DNA of 64,000 bases from NCBI GenBank assembly GCA_026770025.1, contig JAMXDE010000029.1, forward strand, positions 310,001 through 374,000, read 5' to 3'. Every line of letters begins with the position of its first letter. The first letter of the stretch is position 1. A program made the position numbers and the translations under genes. The DNA is from Craspedostauros australis (taxonomy: Eukaryota > Bacillariophyta > Bacillariophyceae > Mastogloiales > Achnanthaceae). This document shows, piece after piece, positions 1-9,281 of this stretch. The notes below the pieces were generated by a model. The model searched no databases and was not told the DNA's origin. It saw only the letters and a list, made by a program, of their open reading frames with translations.

Positions 1-104
1 TCTGTCATCTCGCGGACCTTGGAACGAACCTGCTTGCGCAGCACCTTCTTTTGATCTCGGATGGTAGTGTCGCCTGGTGCTGGCGTTGCTGGTGTTTGCT
101 CCAT
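1..104 (-). CDS. Partial basic protein, 5' end only
   Basis: Reading the minus strand from an ATG at 104 gives about 34 residues before the window edge: a Pro/Thr/Ala-rich start followed by a basic, probably helical stretch (RDQKKVLRKQVRSKVREMT). The frame is also open upstream of this ATG and other minus frames are open as well, so the start is a guess. It lies downstream of, and on the same strand as, the 445-residue gene at 766-2196. I do not recognise a family. It could be the DNA-binding partner of that gene, in the way the small basic gene at 18141-18797 accompanies a transposase, but this is only inference from position and charge. Confidence 0.3.
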   Translation of the reverse strand, partial: MEQTPATPAPGDTTIRDQKKVLRKQVRSKVREMT

Positions 105-765
105 GTTGGGATGCTGTGATGGTGTCGCTGGTGACGATTTCGAAGAGAAATGGAGATGGGTCGAGGCACGCAACAGTGCGGATGAAGGCAGCAGATTAGC
201 CGAAGTTCTTCGAAAGGGAGTCGCGGGGCAGTTCCTACCGAATTGGCTTGTGAATGCGATGGCAGAAACGGGGGCTTTGGCACCGGCCAAGATAGCCCTC
301 AACGTGAGGATTGCTGATGGACGAATGGTGTCAAGCGAGGGTGCTCGAGAAGCTAAGAAAGTGGGAGGTTGTGATTCTCTGCACAAGGTCACTCAGAATG
401 TGAAAGACTCAGATGGGACGTGGTGAGTTACATGCAATGTGATGAAATGAAATGTGATGAGATGAGATAGTCGTGGAGGTGAGGAGTTGCCCCCTCAGAT
501 ACGGTTTCATTTCGCGTTGCAATCCCCACGAAGGGGAAAGATCGCAACAGGTCTCGCGGATACCACGGGAAGCGCGGTAAATACGTTTTCGGCGTCGTTT
601 TCCGATGGGACTCCATTGGTAGTCCAAGTAGTCATCGTGTAACATGTTCACAATCTAGAAGGTACTCCCATAGACAGTTCATCGACGTAGTGTGAACATG
701 GTATTACGGTTGGTCACTAGTTATGTTATGTTGGTTGTTCGTGCTGCATGGGACTCGCTCCAGTC
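105..765. other. Intergenic, nothing recognised
   Basis: There are open frames on both strands in 61-650, but none has a recognisable motif or a convincing start. A short run of repeated ATGAAATGTGATGAGATGAG-like sequence lies at about 440-470. Confidence 0.4.
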
Positions 766-2196
766 TTACTCAGTCTCTGTGGATTCGCCCTCCTTGGTCT
801 CGGGGTTCTCCGCTGGCGGGTCGACCTCCTCGGTCTTGGGGCTCACGGGCGGCCAGTAGTACTCCTCCTCCTCGTCGTCGTCTGACTCGCAGTCAATCTT
901 AATCAACTCTGCCACACGAATCCTGCGAATGACTGTGGCGCAACGCTGGTTGCTGGCGCTGGAGAGAACAGCGGAAGGCACCACGACGGGGTCAGGAATA
1001 TCAGCGCGACGAGCACGTCTGCGAGCAGCAACGCGGCGGGAAGCACGAGTAGACGTGTCCATCGAACCCACAGTCACGCGAGATGGTTGACGAGCAGACT
1101 GCACAGTGAAAAGAAAGAACCCAAGGATGTGTGAGTGAACAAGTGGGAGTTGTGAAGAACAGAAGACGAAACCGGTATTGAAAACACTTACCCTTGCAGA
1201 ATGTCCTGATCCGGTAGCTCGGCGACCACGAGCAACTGTCATGCGAACAGGAGCAGGACGGGAAAATGTGCACTCGTCATCGGATGAACTGTAGTCATCC
1301 TCTCTCTGGTGAGCACGAGGGTTCAGCTTAAGTGTGCTATGCTTCTCTGTTCGCCTGTAACGCGCCAAATTGGTGGCACAATGGGTGACCGGGCTCGCGC
1401 TGTAGACCGGCACCATGCGCACGATCAGCAGGGGCGCATCAGTGTGCACATCGCTCTCCCGATCATTGATGCCAACAGAAGGATTGATAAAATCAATCCC
1501 ATGCATGGCTTGATCCACAGTCATTTCAAACCGGTCACTGACTTGGATCGGTAAGAACTCCTTGTGCACGCGCACAGGCCGTGGGTGCTCGCGACACATG
1601 TTGCGAACAGCAAGCGCGTATGATTCGCTGCGTTCGCGTTGCCCGCGGAAAGAACGAATCTTGAGGTGCGGAGGAACCGTTTCGTTGAGGCGCTCAAGCA
1701 GCTCCTTGTCGGTTGCGGCGGATGACGCGAGCTCTTGGTTCTGATCGAGCTTCACCTCCAACACGCGCCCATGCTCCTTGATCAGCACGTTGACATCGCC
1801 GTAGCAAGTCCCGCCAGGCAGCTCGAACGTGATTTCGAACACCTCCCCACGACCGGCTGGGGAGTACGCGTGGCGCACAGCGGGCAAGAAAATTTCGGTG
1901 TTCTTGTTCATCCACGTTTCAATCGCACGCGCACGACTGGGGCCCTCTTGCAAGGGTGTCCCAGTAACAGTGTTTGTCACCAGCATGCCACGACTTGCGG
2001 CAAAGCCAGGAGGAGCAACAGGAGGAGAAGCCACATGCGGTGGAGGGACATGAACAGACGAGGGCTCAGTACGAGCAGCAGTCATCGTGTCCATGACGTT
2101 GTAGAGAGGTCTTGGTGTTGGTGATGGATGGGTGGGGATGGGCGATGCCATGTGCACCATGTTTGGTTCGGCGGAGGGACGGGCTGTTGTTGGCAT
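766..2196 (-). CDS. Unrecognised 445-residue protein, one intron
   Basis: Coding parts are 2196-1192 and 1098-766. The 93-bp intron (1099-1191) has a perfect GTAAGT donor and a pyrimidine-rich TTTTCACTGTGCAG acceptor; as its length is a multiple of three the frame also reads through it. I chose the ATG at 2196 because the frame upstream runs into the end of the transposon at 2239. The product has a Pro/Ala-rich N-terminus (1-90), a middle part of alternating hydrophobic residues with FEITFELPGG and DVNVLIKEHGRVLEVKL, which faintly resembles an HSP20/CS-type beta sandwich, then basic Arg-rich patches after residue 310 and an acidic tail (CESDDDEEEEYY). The transposon end is 42 bp upstream of the ATG and may have displaced its promoter. 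The function is unknown. The setting suggests a gene carried by a mobile element, but that is inference. Confidence 0.55.
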   Translation of the reverse strand: MPTTARPSAEPNMVHMASPIPTHPSPTPRPLYNVMDTMTAARTEPSSVHVPPPHVASPPVAPPGFAASRGMLVTNTVTGTPLQEGPSRARAIETWMNKNTEIFLPAVRHAYSPAGRGEVFEITFELPGGTCYGDVNVLIKEHGRVLEVKLDQNQELASSAATDKELLERLNETVPPHLKIRSFRGQRERSESYALAVRNMCREHPRPVRVHKEFLPIQVSDRFEMTVDQAMHGIDFINPSVGINDRESDVHTDAPLLIVRMVPVYSASPVTHCATNLARYRRTEKHSTLKLNPRAHQREDDYSSSDDECTFSRPAPVRMTVARGRRATGSGHSARVSVFNTGFVFCSSQLPLVHSHILGFFLFTVQSARQPSRVTVGSMDTSTRASRRVAARRRARRADIPDPVVVPSAVLSSASNQRCATVIRRIRVAELIKIDCESDDDEEEEYYWPPVSPKTEEVDPPAENPETKEGESTETE

Positions 2197-2238
2197 CGCG
2201 GTTGCAAGGCACGGGAAAACCGTTGAAACACGACTTAG

Positions 2239-2405
2239 GAGCCCCCCGAGTGAGTCGACCACTCGTTTGAAACGGACCTCCAGAAATTTTCTCTCCTACA
2301 TACTAACCAACCACATATTCGTAATCCTTGTAGGTCTAATACAAATAATTAACCATTACATTTTTTAGTTAGATCCTATTTTAAGTTTTACGGACCGATG
2401 GATAT
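2239..2405 (+). repeat. Left terminal inverted repeat of copy 1
   Basis: The outer 37 bp match the right end (8244-8280) perfectly. Similarity then drops but resumes through the AT-rich part, with the shared core ACATATTCGTAATCC and AAATAATTAACC, to about 2405. Confidence 0.85.
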
Positions 2406-2869
2406 GCGCAATTTTCGATCTCTCTCGGGTTTCAGCCTTTCGCCTACGACTACATCGATCCAATTTAACCCTTTGCTGTTCTTCGTTTCAGCGACGTTGT
2501 TCCCATTTTGAATTGTTTAGTCTCTTTTTGAGGTGTTCCGATCAGAGCATCCAACGCCCCGTCCGCGATAGCGCTAGTTGTAGAGTTTGGGGAGAAGCGG
2601 CGAGTTCGCGTTTACATCCATTCTACCCTGTGCTTGTCTGATCCGTCATCTACGTCACCAGACTGGCTGCTGCGTCATGAGCCACCAATCACAGCACGAT
2701 GTGAAGCAGCATCAGCCACGTTTCTTCGTGACGGAATGGTCGAGTTGCATTGGTACTCCGGAAGTGTTTTGTGTCATGCTTTTTTCGTGCATTTGGTTAG
2801 GTGTTTGCAATTACCTTATCCCCCATTATGTCCGACTGGTTGAGAGTGCCAGACTCCAAAAACAACAAC
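2406..2869. other. Leader of the second ORF in copy 1
   Basis: Non-coding by my reading. The stretch is collinear with 14023-14490 of copy 2, with one small indel in an A-run at about 2860 that breaks any longer shared frame upstream of the ATG at 2870. Confidence 0.5.
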
Positions 2870-3586
2870 ATGACAATGGCGGAACACCAAAAAACGCCAC
2901 AATGGCCGTCCAACGGCAATCACTGCGCCGCACCAACCAGCGGTCCAATGACAAATCCAAGCACATCGCCGTCACCGCGATGCATCCGTTGGTGGGTGGA
3001 CGAGAGGGGGTCGCGAGAGCGCTTGATTTGGGGCCGTCGCAGGCCCCAGATCAAACGTCACAATTTCGCACCAGATTGCCTCGTTGCATATGGCCGGTGT
3101 ACTCCATCCACAACCCACCCCAACGCCTATGGATGGGCAGGATGGCTCCAAGAGGCCAAGACCAAGATTCCCACGAAGTTTCAGGCTCGGGGAGGACCGG
3201 GAAGGCCTCCGCGCGGAGGAAAAAGTGGAGGGCAAGAGTTTTCGCGGTGTGTCGTGGGGCTTCCATCATGTGGCTTTGGCTGTGCAGGGCACCATCGCCA
3301 ACTCACACAATCACCAAGCCACCCATACAAGATGCGTGCGACATCGCCCGAAGATCCACCTCGCGAAGTGTCCGTCGCGGAGACGGTCTACAAGAGGCGG
3401 CACCCCACCATATCCGTCGAATGGTCGTTGGTGGTGGGTGCCCCAAAAATTCAATGGCATCACCAAATGGAGGTGTATCTTTGGGAGCACAAATGCCGCG
3501 CCCATTATGGATGCATCAGCGTGTCGCCAGGGAGTATGAGAATGCACGAGGATCACGTGGAGGGGCTGCAAGGATCGGATGAATGA
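2870..3586 (+). CDS. Second transposon ORF, 238 residues, copy 1
   Basis: This ORF begins MTMAEHQKTPQW and ends at a TGA; the copy in the other element (13306-14022) has exactly the same length, start and stop without any indel, which is the main reason to call it coding. Three frames are open over much of this stretch, but only this one keeps both ends in both copies. The product is rich in Arg, Pro, Gly and His with scattered Cys and Trp; I see no known domain. By eye about 21 of 526 bases differ between copies in 3061-3586, fewer than in the N-terminal transposase region. It converges on the transposase gene. A GTATGT at 3588, just after the stop, and a pyrimidine-rich CAG near 3658 look like splice sites, so a spliced extension into the open frame ending at about 3859 is possible; copy 2 has GC instead of GT there. 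Confidence 0.45.
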   Translation: MTMAEHQKTPQWPSNGNHCAAPTSGPMTNPSTSPSPRCIRWWVDERGSRERLIWGRRRPQIKRHNFAPDCLVAYGRCTPSTTHPNAYGWAGWLQEAKTKIPTKFQARGGPGRPPRGGKSGGQEFSRCVVGLPSCGFGCAGHHRQLTQSPSHPYKMRATSPEDPPREVSVAETVYKRRHPTISVEWSLVVGAPKIQWHHQMEVYLWEHKCRAHYGCISVSPGSMRMHEDHVEGLQGSDE

Positions 3587-3826
3587 GGTATGTATCCGTA
3601 TCCGCGCCGCATCCAGATTGTGAATGGTTTTTTGACAACGCTCTTTTTCACTGCAGGGACACTTTGGGCCATGTCATGTGGGTATCTGTGGCCAAGCTTC
3701 ATGGAGTGGATAGATGGAGAGTATACCAAACCATTGTGGTGCGCAGTTTGCCAAAATACCAGGATGATGATGATGATCATGGGTGCTGATTGGAGGGCAA
3801 CATTGCTTGGTCGAGAATTTTGTGAA

Positions 3827-3850
3827 TCCACCACACAACTGTGTGGTGGA
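3827..3850. repeat. 24-bp palindrome between convergent ORFs, copy 1
   Basis: TCCACCACACA and its reverse complement flank a 2-bp centre. The site lies about 240 bp past the second ORF and 237 bp before the transposase stop, so it could fold as a hairpin in either transcript's 3' end. The equivalent in copy 2 (13043-13066) is perfect. Confidence 0.7.
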
Positions 3851-4086
3851 CCAACATGACACTAAAAATAATTTCTTTGTCAATTTAACTTCGATATTCT
3901 GTATAAACACTAGTCAGGCGTCTGAATGAAATGTTTAGTTTTAATTTTAAGCGATATGTTGTTGAGATATAGCATGATAAGCAGATGTTTGGATGTGTTT
4001 TTGGATGACCTCTAGACTAGTTTTATTAGCCTGACCGGGCACCCACGAAACTCCACAACTCGTGTTATCGCGGTGATGCACACCCC

Positions 4087-7000
4087 TCACAAAATTTTCG
4101 TGCCATCATCATCCAACACAGCCTCACTTTCTGCATTCACCTTCACTGTGTGAGCATCACACCACCTCTGATTCTCCAATTCCTCTTCCTCTCTCCACAA
4201 CGCTTCTTCTCTTCGTTCCTCCTCTGTTGCAGCTGGCGCATTGGGGGTTGCCACGATTACAGATGCTGCTGCTGTGCTTGTTGGGTTGGTGTTGGTGTTG
4301 GTTTCCGCCTTGATGAGAGCGGCCTGCTTCTTGTCCTTGCGTTGTTTCGCGTTGTACGCTGCAGACAGCGACGCTTTCACGCGCATGGGATTTGCGTGCA
4401 GTTGTACGTACCAGTCAGTTTTGGTTCTTTCGTTGGCCATCAATTGTTCGTGTGCTTCGTGTTCGGATGGTCTGTTTTTCGGGTCCTTCGCAGACGCTTC
4501 ACTGATGTCCTTCAATTTGTCCGCGATGTAGTCTGGTAGTTTCGCGTTGATCCGTACGGTTTTGCTCGCCCAGCCTGGCACTGCGAGTGGTGGGTGTTCA
4601 GTTTCGGCGGTCTTGTCCTTCAACTCCGCGGTGTTGTCGGACGGCAGACATCGTTGTGCGACTTGGAGGACTTTGCCGAACACAATTGCCTTGCTCTCCG
4701 CCGCTGTGCGCCCGAGTTTTCGCGTCTTGTCCGTCTTCCTGAACGATTCGGACGTTATCGGCAGCTTGTCGGACTTGTGTGTGTGAACAGCGACAACGCC
4801 CAGCTGGTTGATGATCCAGCCGTCCCATTCAGCGCTCTTCACAACGACGTCTTCCGTGATGCCAGATGCAGCCACCAACCGCGCCTGGTCATCGTCATAC
4901 TTCACCTCGTGAGTCTGACGTACCTGTTGTCCGTTCGCGCGGAATCGTCGTTTTGGTGCGCCAGGAAGCGTGGTGATGTTGCCTTGGAGGGACGACGCGT
5001 TGGCAAGTACCGTGGTGGTACCTGCGATGTCACCGGCTTGGAGCGCGAGGAAGAGTTGGAACGGGGTCTTGATGTTGCGTCCACTTTGCACGTATTTTCG
5101 CAGTACACGTGTGATGTACGCGAAGTGGGTGTCCAGCATGCTCTTACCAGTTTGGGCCTCCGTGTAAATCCACGCGATGATTTTGGCCGCCTTTCGTGTC
5201 GCAAGGTTCTTGTTGAGTACCGATGTGATGAGCGCGATGTGCTCGTGACTGGCGAAGCAACAAGCGTTATCGCTCTGTAGGATGATTTCAGTCACGGATG
5301 GGAGAATGTCTTTGACCGTTTTTTGCAGGATGTCAAGTAGTCCACCAACTTGAAGTGTGTCTTGTGTCGGTCTTCCGCCGACCACAATGTCGATGAACTG
5401 ATAAGTAAAAATGTCATTGCGACACGTGATGACCATCGCCCCAAGCAGTGACATTCCCTTCTTCCCCCAATATTCTTGTTGGGCTTCGCTTTGGCCTGTC
5501 GGTAGAATTTTTTGCTTATGGTCAAGTACCACATAGGCTCTTTCAGGCTTATCATTGAGTTCGGATTGATAAAAGGCGATTTGTCGGAATTGAACTTTTG
5601 CACGCACTTTGTGAGCCATGTAGTTAACAATTTCGTTGGCGAATCCCGGCGCCGCCGCGAGCATTGATTGCAATTCGTCCTTGTGTTCTGCGAGTTCATT
5701 GTCCTTAAGCATTTCGACGAATGGGACAAAACGATCATTCACAAATCGCATTGCTGATCCACAACGGTTGCATACTTTACGCGGTTGTTCGTTTGTTGTG
5801 ACCACTGGAATGTCATTTGTGATGGTTGGCGTGTCGCTTTTGAGATTGGTCTTCTTGCGCTTGTGCTTGTTGGTGCGTGGTTTGCGTTGATTGGTTGATG
5901 TGGATGGTGCCTTCTTCTTCTCCTTTTTGGTGGTGAGAGCGAACGTGGCCGAGTGCATTGGATCATCACACTGAAGCTGCATGTGAGAGGCGGTGAACTC
6001 CCATTTGAGGAACACAACAAGCAGTTCGAGTGCATGCAAGAGAGAATCGGCTGTGCGCGCATGTGGTGCGATGACGTCATCTGGCTCGTCATTGTCGCTG
6101 TCGCTCTTGTCATTGGCATCGTTTTGTTCCTCCTCGTCTGCTTCATACTTAGCCTTCAGGAGGTCTACTAGGCGCGAAATTGCCTGTTTGAGTTTCTCCG
6201 TCGCCATCCAGAAGTAGCTCTCGAAGGAAGAAAGGCCCGTCTTGATCTTGCTTTTGCGCGTGAGTAGGTGGGTCATGGTGGTGAACGCAGGCATTCCCAC
6301 TGGGCTGTTGGTCGTTGATGTGTACATGCCGAATAGTTGTTCGATAGTCGTGCTTCCTCGATCGAACACGGGGACATTTTCAAATTTGGCGCCTCCGTAC
6401 TGTACCGTGTGACTCAGGCCTGCCTTGTACGTAGCGGTGGTCACAAGGAACGATGCCACAGCAGACAGATCGCAAGCACGCACGCGATACTGGAGAACCT
6501 TTGGAGGGATGCTTTCGCCATGACTCAACATGTCATAGTAGCGGCGCAAGGTGCTTGCCTGGCTTTGCGTGACGATGTCGCGTTTGGGGAGCATGCGCGC
6601 CTTCTGTTCCTCCGATAGTCCATGTGCATGCCTTTCCAGGATAGTAGTGCACAGTGCGTGCGGCGCAGACACGGCCAAAGCAGCTCTCACCGTGCGGGAT
6701 GATTCGGATTCTCCAAGCAAACCCAGGGTGTAGAGGTTAGATGCCAACATCACAGGAGGAAGCTCCACGTTGCCGCGTATGTATGTAAGTACCTGTTCCA
6801 TCTGACGAGTTGGCATGCCCTCCTCTGGGAGCAGGACAGTCCAAAGTGCAGACGATAGGACACTCCACATCTGTTTCACATAGCTCCAGATGGTCCGATC
6901 GTGTGTGCCTGCAAGAACGAATCCTTTTTTGGGCATGTGGTGCAACAGTTCTGGATCTAGGTTAGATCTTAGCACTGCAATCACATCGACGATGGCATCA

Positions 7001-7608
7001 CGCCTCCAGTTTCCCGCCTCTTCCGGATCGTACCCGAACTGGCCTCCTCTCCTGTTCCTGCTGGCACGTGTTCGTTGCTCCTTGCCGTTGTCCTCGTACG
7101 CGCTGTCGCTATCGCTAGAGGCATCTGCGTAGCCCCCAGCAACAACAGCATTGCAGCGACGAGGAATCCTCGCTGGTGGGGTCGGCGCGACAGGTGATGC
7201 AACGTCAGCTGCAGCAGGCGGGGGTGGCGCGTTCACGATAACGCTCACCGAAGTCCCATCGCCGACACCTCGTCCCTCCGAACGCACCTCGACGTGGGAG
7301 TCGTCGTAGACGCATCCGTTGTTGTCGAGGATGTGAACGTACACGTGCAGCTCGCGAGCGTGCGCATGCATACCGTTCGGGACGAGGTTGCCATCCGCTG
7401 CATGCATCGGCTTCACATCCATCACTCGCGTGATGGTGCTCTGCTTCCTCAACGTAGCGGACGGCTTGTCGGGCAACAGTTGCTCTGCAGTCGGCAACAG
7501 GAATCCCTTCGAATCGAAGGGAGCAGACACAGGGTGAGCACGTGGTTTCTTACTGGGGGAGGGGTTGGCATCCTTGGAGAGGGCCTTGGGGGTGGTAGAG
7601 AGAGGCAT
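4087..7608 (-). CDS. Giant DDE transposase, copy 1 (1,173 residues)
   Basis: A single open frame from the ATG at 7608. The N-terminal ~150 residues are Pro/Ser/Ala-rich and poorly conserved with copy 2; next comes a mostly conserved middle (residues ~170-550), a Lys-rich linker, a CxxC pair (VCNRCGSAMRF) near residue 640, and a RNase H-like catalytic part. The likely catalytic residues are D696 in VVLDHKQK, D780 in LQSDNACC and E817 in YTEAQTGK, giving D-84-D-36-E. All three occur at the same residue numbers in copy 2. The C-terminus is Lys/Glu-rich and probably coiled. The protein would cut and rejoin the element ends. I cannot name the superfamily. The length is unusual, since many DDE transposases are 300-700 residues. 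The frame is intact and probably functional. Confidence 0.85.
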   Translation of the reverse strand: MPLSTTPKALSKDANPSPSKKPRAHPVSAPFDSKGFLLPTAEQLLPDKPSATLRKQSTITRVMDVKPMHAADGNLVPNGMHAHARELHVYVHILDNNGCVYDDSHVEVRSEGRGVGDGTSVSVIVNAPPPPAAADVASPVAPTPPARIPRRCNAVVAGGYADASSDSDSAYEDNGKEQRTRASRNRRGGQFGYDPEEAGNWRRDAIVDVIAVLRSNLDPELLHHMPKKGFVLAGTHDRTIWSYVKQMWSVLSSALWTVLLPEEGMPTRQMEQVLTYIRGNVELPPVMLASNLYTLGLLGESESSRTVRAALAVSAPHALCTTILERHAHGLSEEQKARMLPKRDIVTQSQASTLRRYYDMLSHGESIPPKVLQYRVRACDLSAVASFLVTTATYKAGLSHTVQYGGAKFENVPVFDRGSTTIEQLFGMYTSTTNSPVGMPAFTTMTHLLTRKSKIKTGLSSFESYFWMATEKLKQAISRLVDLLKAKYEADEEEQNDANDKSDSDNDEPDDVIAPHARTADSLLHALELLVVFLKWEFTASHMQLQCDDPMHSATFALTTKKEKKKAPSTSTNQRKPRTNKHKRKKTNLKSDTPTITNDIPVVTTNEQPRKVCNRCGSAMRFVNDRFVPFVEMLKDNELAEHKDELQSMLAAAPGFANEIVNYMAHKVRAKVQFRQIAFYQSELNDKPERAYVVLDHKQKILPTGQSEAQQEYWGKKGMSLLGAMVITCRNDIFTYQFIDIVVGGRPTQDTLQVGGLLDILQKTVKDILPSVTEIILQSDNACCFASHEHIALITSVLNKNLATRKAAKIIAWIYTEAQTGKSMLDTHFAYITRVLRKYVQSGRNIKTPFQLFLALQAGDIAGTTTVLANASSLQGNITTLPGAPKRRFRANGQQVRQTHEVKYDDDQARLVAASGITEDVVVKSAEWDGWIINQLGVVAVHTHKSDKLPITSESFRKTDKTRKLGRTAAESKAIVFGKVLQVAQRCLPSDNTAELKDKTAETEHPPLAVPGWASKTVRINAKLPDYIADKLKDISEASAKDPKNRPSEHEAHEQLMANERTKTDWYVQLHANPMRVKASLSAAYNAKQRKDKKQAALIKAETNTNTNPTSTAAASVIVATPNAPAATEEERREEALWREEEELENQRWCDAHTVKVNAESEAVLDDDGTKIL

Positions 7609-7721
7609 GATGTAGTTGTTGCTGTAGAGTAGTGCTGTTTGCTAGTTCGATGTGATGGTGTGCACTGGTGGAGGACGAAGTGACGAAAGGAGAGCATGCG
7701 ATGATGGGTGGACCATTCGTT

Positions 7722-7786
7722 GACAACAACAACAACAACAACTACTACGACTACTACTACTACTACTACTACTGCTACTACTAGTC
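7722..7786. repeat. Trinucleotide repeats upstream of transposase, copy 1
   Basis: An (ACA)n run followed by an (ACT)n run lies about 115 bp upstream of the transposase ATG, in what should be its leader. The same place in copy 2 has a much longer run. Confidence 0.8.
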
Positions 7787-8114
7787 TGACGAGAACGGGC
7801 ATGGAGCGAAAGGGCGAGTGTGCCGGGCATTGGCGAGGACAGTTGTGAATGGAGCCAAAGTGTGGCGCGATTTTGTGAAATGATGGAGATGATGTGTTTT
7901 GTGTGATGTGTTTTGTGTCATGTGTTTTGTGACGAGCAGAATGTGGAATCAGGTGCCACATGCTAACGTGTAATTAACGCGTACCAAACGACTGAGACCT
8001 TCGGAAGCAAGTCCGTGACTGATCACCTCACGATAAATGCGTGAGAACAGCATAGAACCTTCGGCGAAAAACAACGGGTTTTGTGCTGTTGGATCCACGC
8101 GACTAGAATGAACA

Positions 8115-8280
8115 TATAGATCGATCCATAAAACTTAAAAAAGGATATACATCAAAAATCTATCGGTTAATTATTTGTAAGAAGATTATAAGGATTACGA
8201 ATATGTGCTTGGTTTGGATATCAAAGATGAAAAGTTAGAATGCCCGTTTCAAACGAGTGGTCGACTCACTCGGGGGGCTC
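8115..8280 (-). repeat. Right terminal inverted repeat of copy 1
   Basis: Mirror of 2239-2405. Its inner part resembles the left end of copy 2 more than its own partner, as expected for the transposase-promoter side. Confidence 0.85.
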
Positions 8281-8425
8281 TTAGAGCGTGTTCGACCACT
8301 TCGACGATTTACTTTGAATCGCTGAAGCCATGTTGAAGTTCGACTCAACTGATTGCAACATTCGTTCTAGAATAACGTTTTTAACGTCTATATGTTTAAA
8401 AAGCGAACTCCAATGACAACAAACT

Positions 8426-8544
8426 GATTCAATGAAAGTAATGACGTTTCAATGAAAGTAATGACGATTCAATGAAAGTAATGACGTTTCAATGAAAGTA
8501 ATAGCGTTTCAATGAAAGTAATGACGTTTCAATGAAAGTAATAG
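8426..8544 (+). repeat. 20-bp tandem array A, left part
   Basis: Units of GTTTCAATGAAAGTAATGAC with variants GATTC at the start and AATAGC at the end. Six units are present here, the sixth cut at ATAG by insertion of copy 2; the array resumes at 14655. The rest of the spacer (8285-8425) shows no gene. Confidence 0.95.
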
Positions 8545-9035
8545 GAGCCCCTCGAGTGAGTCGACCAACACTTTGAAATGGACATTCTAACTTTTCATCT
8601 GCGATATCCAAACCAAGCACATATTCGTAATCTCTATAGTCTCTTTATACATAATTAACCGTTACATTTTTTGTTAGATCCTTATTTTAAGTTTTATGGA
8701 GTGATCTATGTGTGCATTGCAGTCGCGTTGATCCAACAGCACAAAACCCGTTGTTGTTGGCAGAAGGTTCTATCATATTCTTATGTATTTATCGTGAGGC
8801 GATCAGTCACGGACTTGCTTCCGAAGGTGTCAGTCGTTTGGTACGCGTTAATTACACGTTAGCATGTGGCACCTGATTCCACATTCTGCTCGTCACAAAA
8901 CACATGACACAAAACACATCACACAAAACACATCATCGCCATCATTTCGCAAATTTGTGCCATGCTTCGGCTCCATTCACAACTTGCCTCGCCAATGCCC
9001 TGCACACTCTCCCTTTCGCTCCATGCTAGTTCTCG

Positions 9036-9144
<109 letters not shown>

Positions 9145-9281
9145 GTGTTGTCATTGTTGTTGTTGTTGTCAACGAATGGTCGACCATTCATCGTTTTCTC
9201 TCCTTCCTCACTTCATCTCAACCTGTGCAGTTCATCACATCCACCTAGCAAACAACACTACTCTCCACCAACAATCCCACC

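Larger units (their letters stand above)
2239..8280 (-). mobile_element. DNA transposon, copy 1 (6,042 bp, DD36E)
   Basis: The element starts GAGCCCCCCGAGTGAGTCGA and ends with its reverse complement; the outer 37 bp of both ends match perfectly and weaker similarity continues to about 165 bp. It is flanked by TTAG on both sides (2235-2238 and 8281-8284), a 4-bp target duplication. Inside are a minus-strand transposase (4087-7608) and a convergent plus-strand ORF (2870-3586). It is the inverted relative of the copy at 8545-14654. A 4-bp duplication and GAG termini would suit Sola-like or other less-studied eukaryotic superfamilies, but I cannot assign it from sequence alone. Both ORFs are intact, so it may be autonomous. 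Confidence 0.9.

Noticed and set aside
61-426. 121-codon plus-strand ORF
   Set aside because: No motif, and it overlaps other open frames on the opposite strand in a GC-rich stretch.
2587-3582. 331-codon plus-strand frame over the second transposon ORF
   Set aside because: It starts without a shared ATG and its ends are not kept in copy 2; the 238-codon frame is.
8426-8544. CRISPR-like array
   Set aside because: The 20-mers are contiguous without unique spacers and the window is eukaryotic with spliced genes; it is a tandem repeat.
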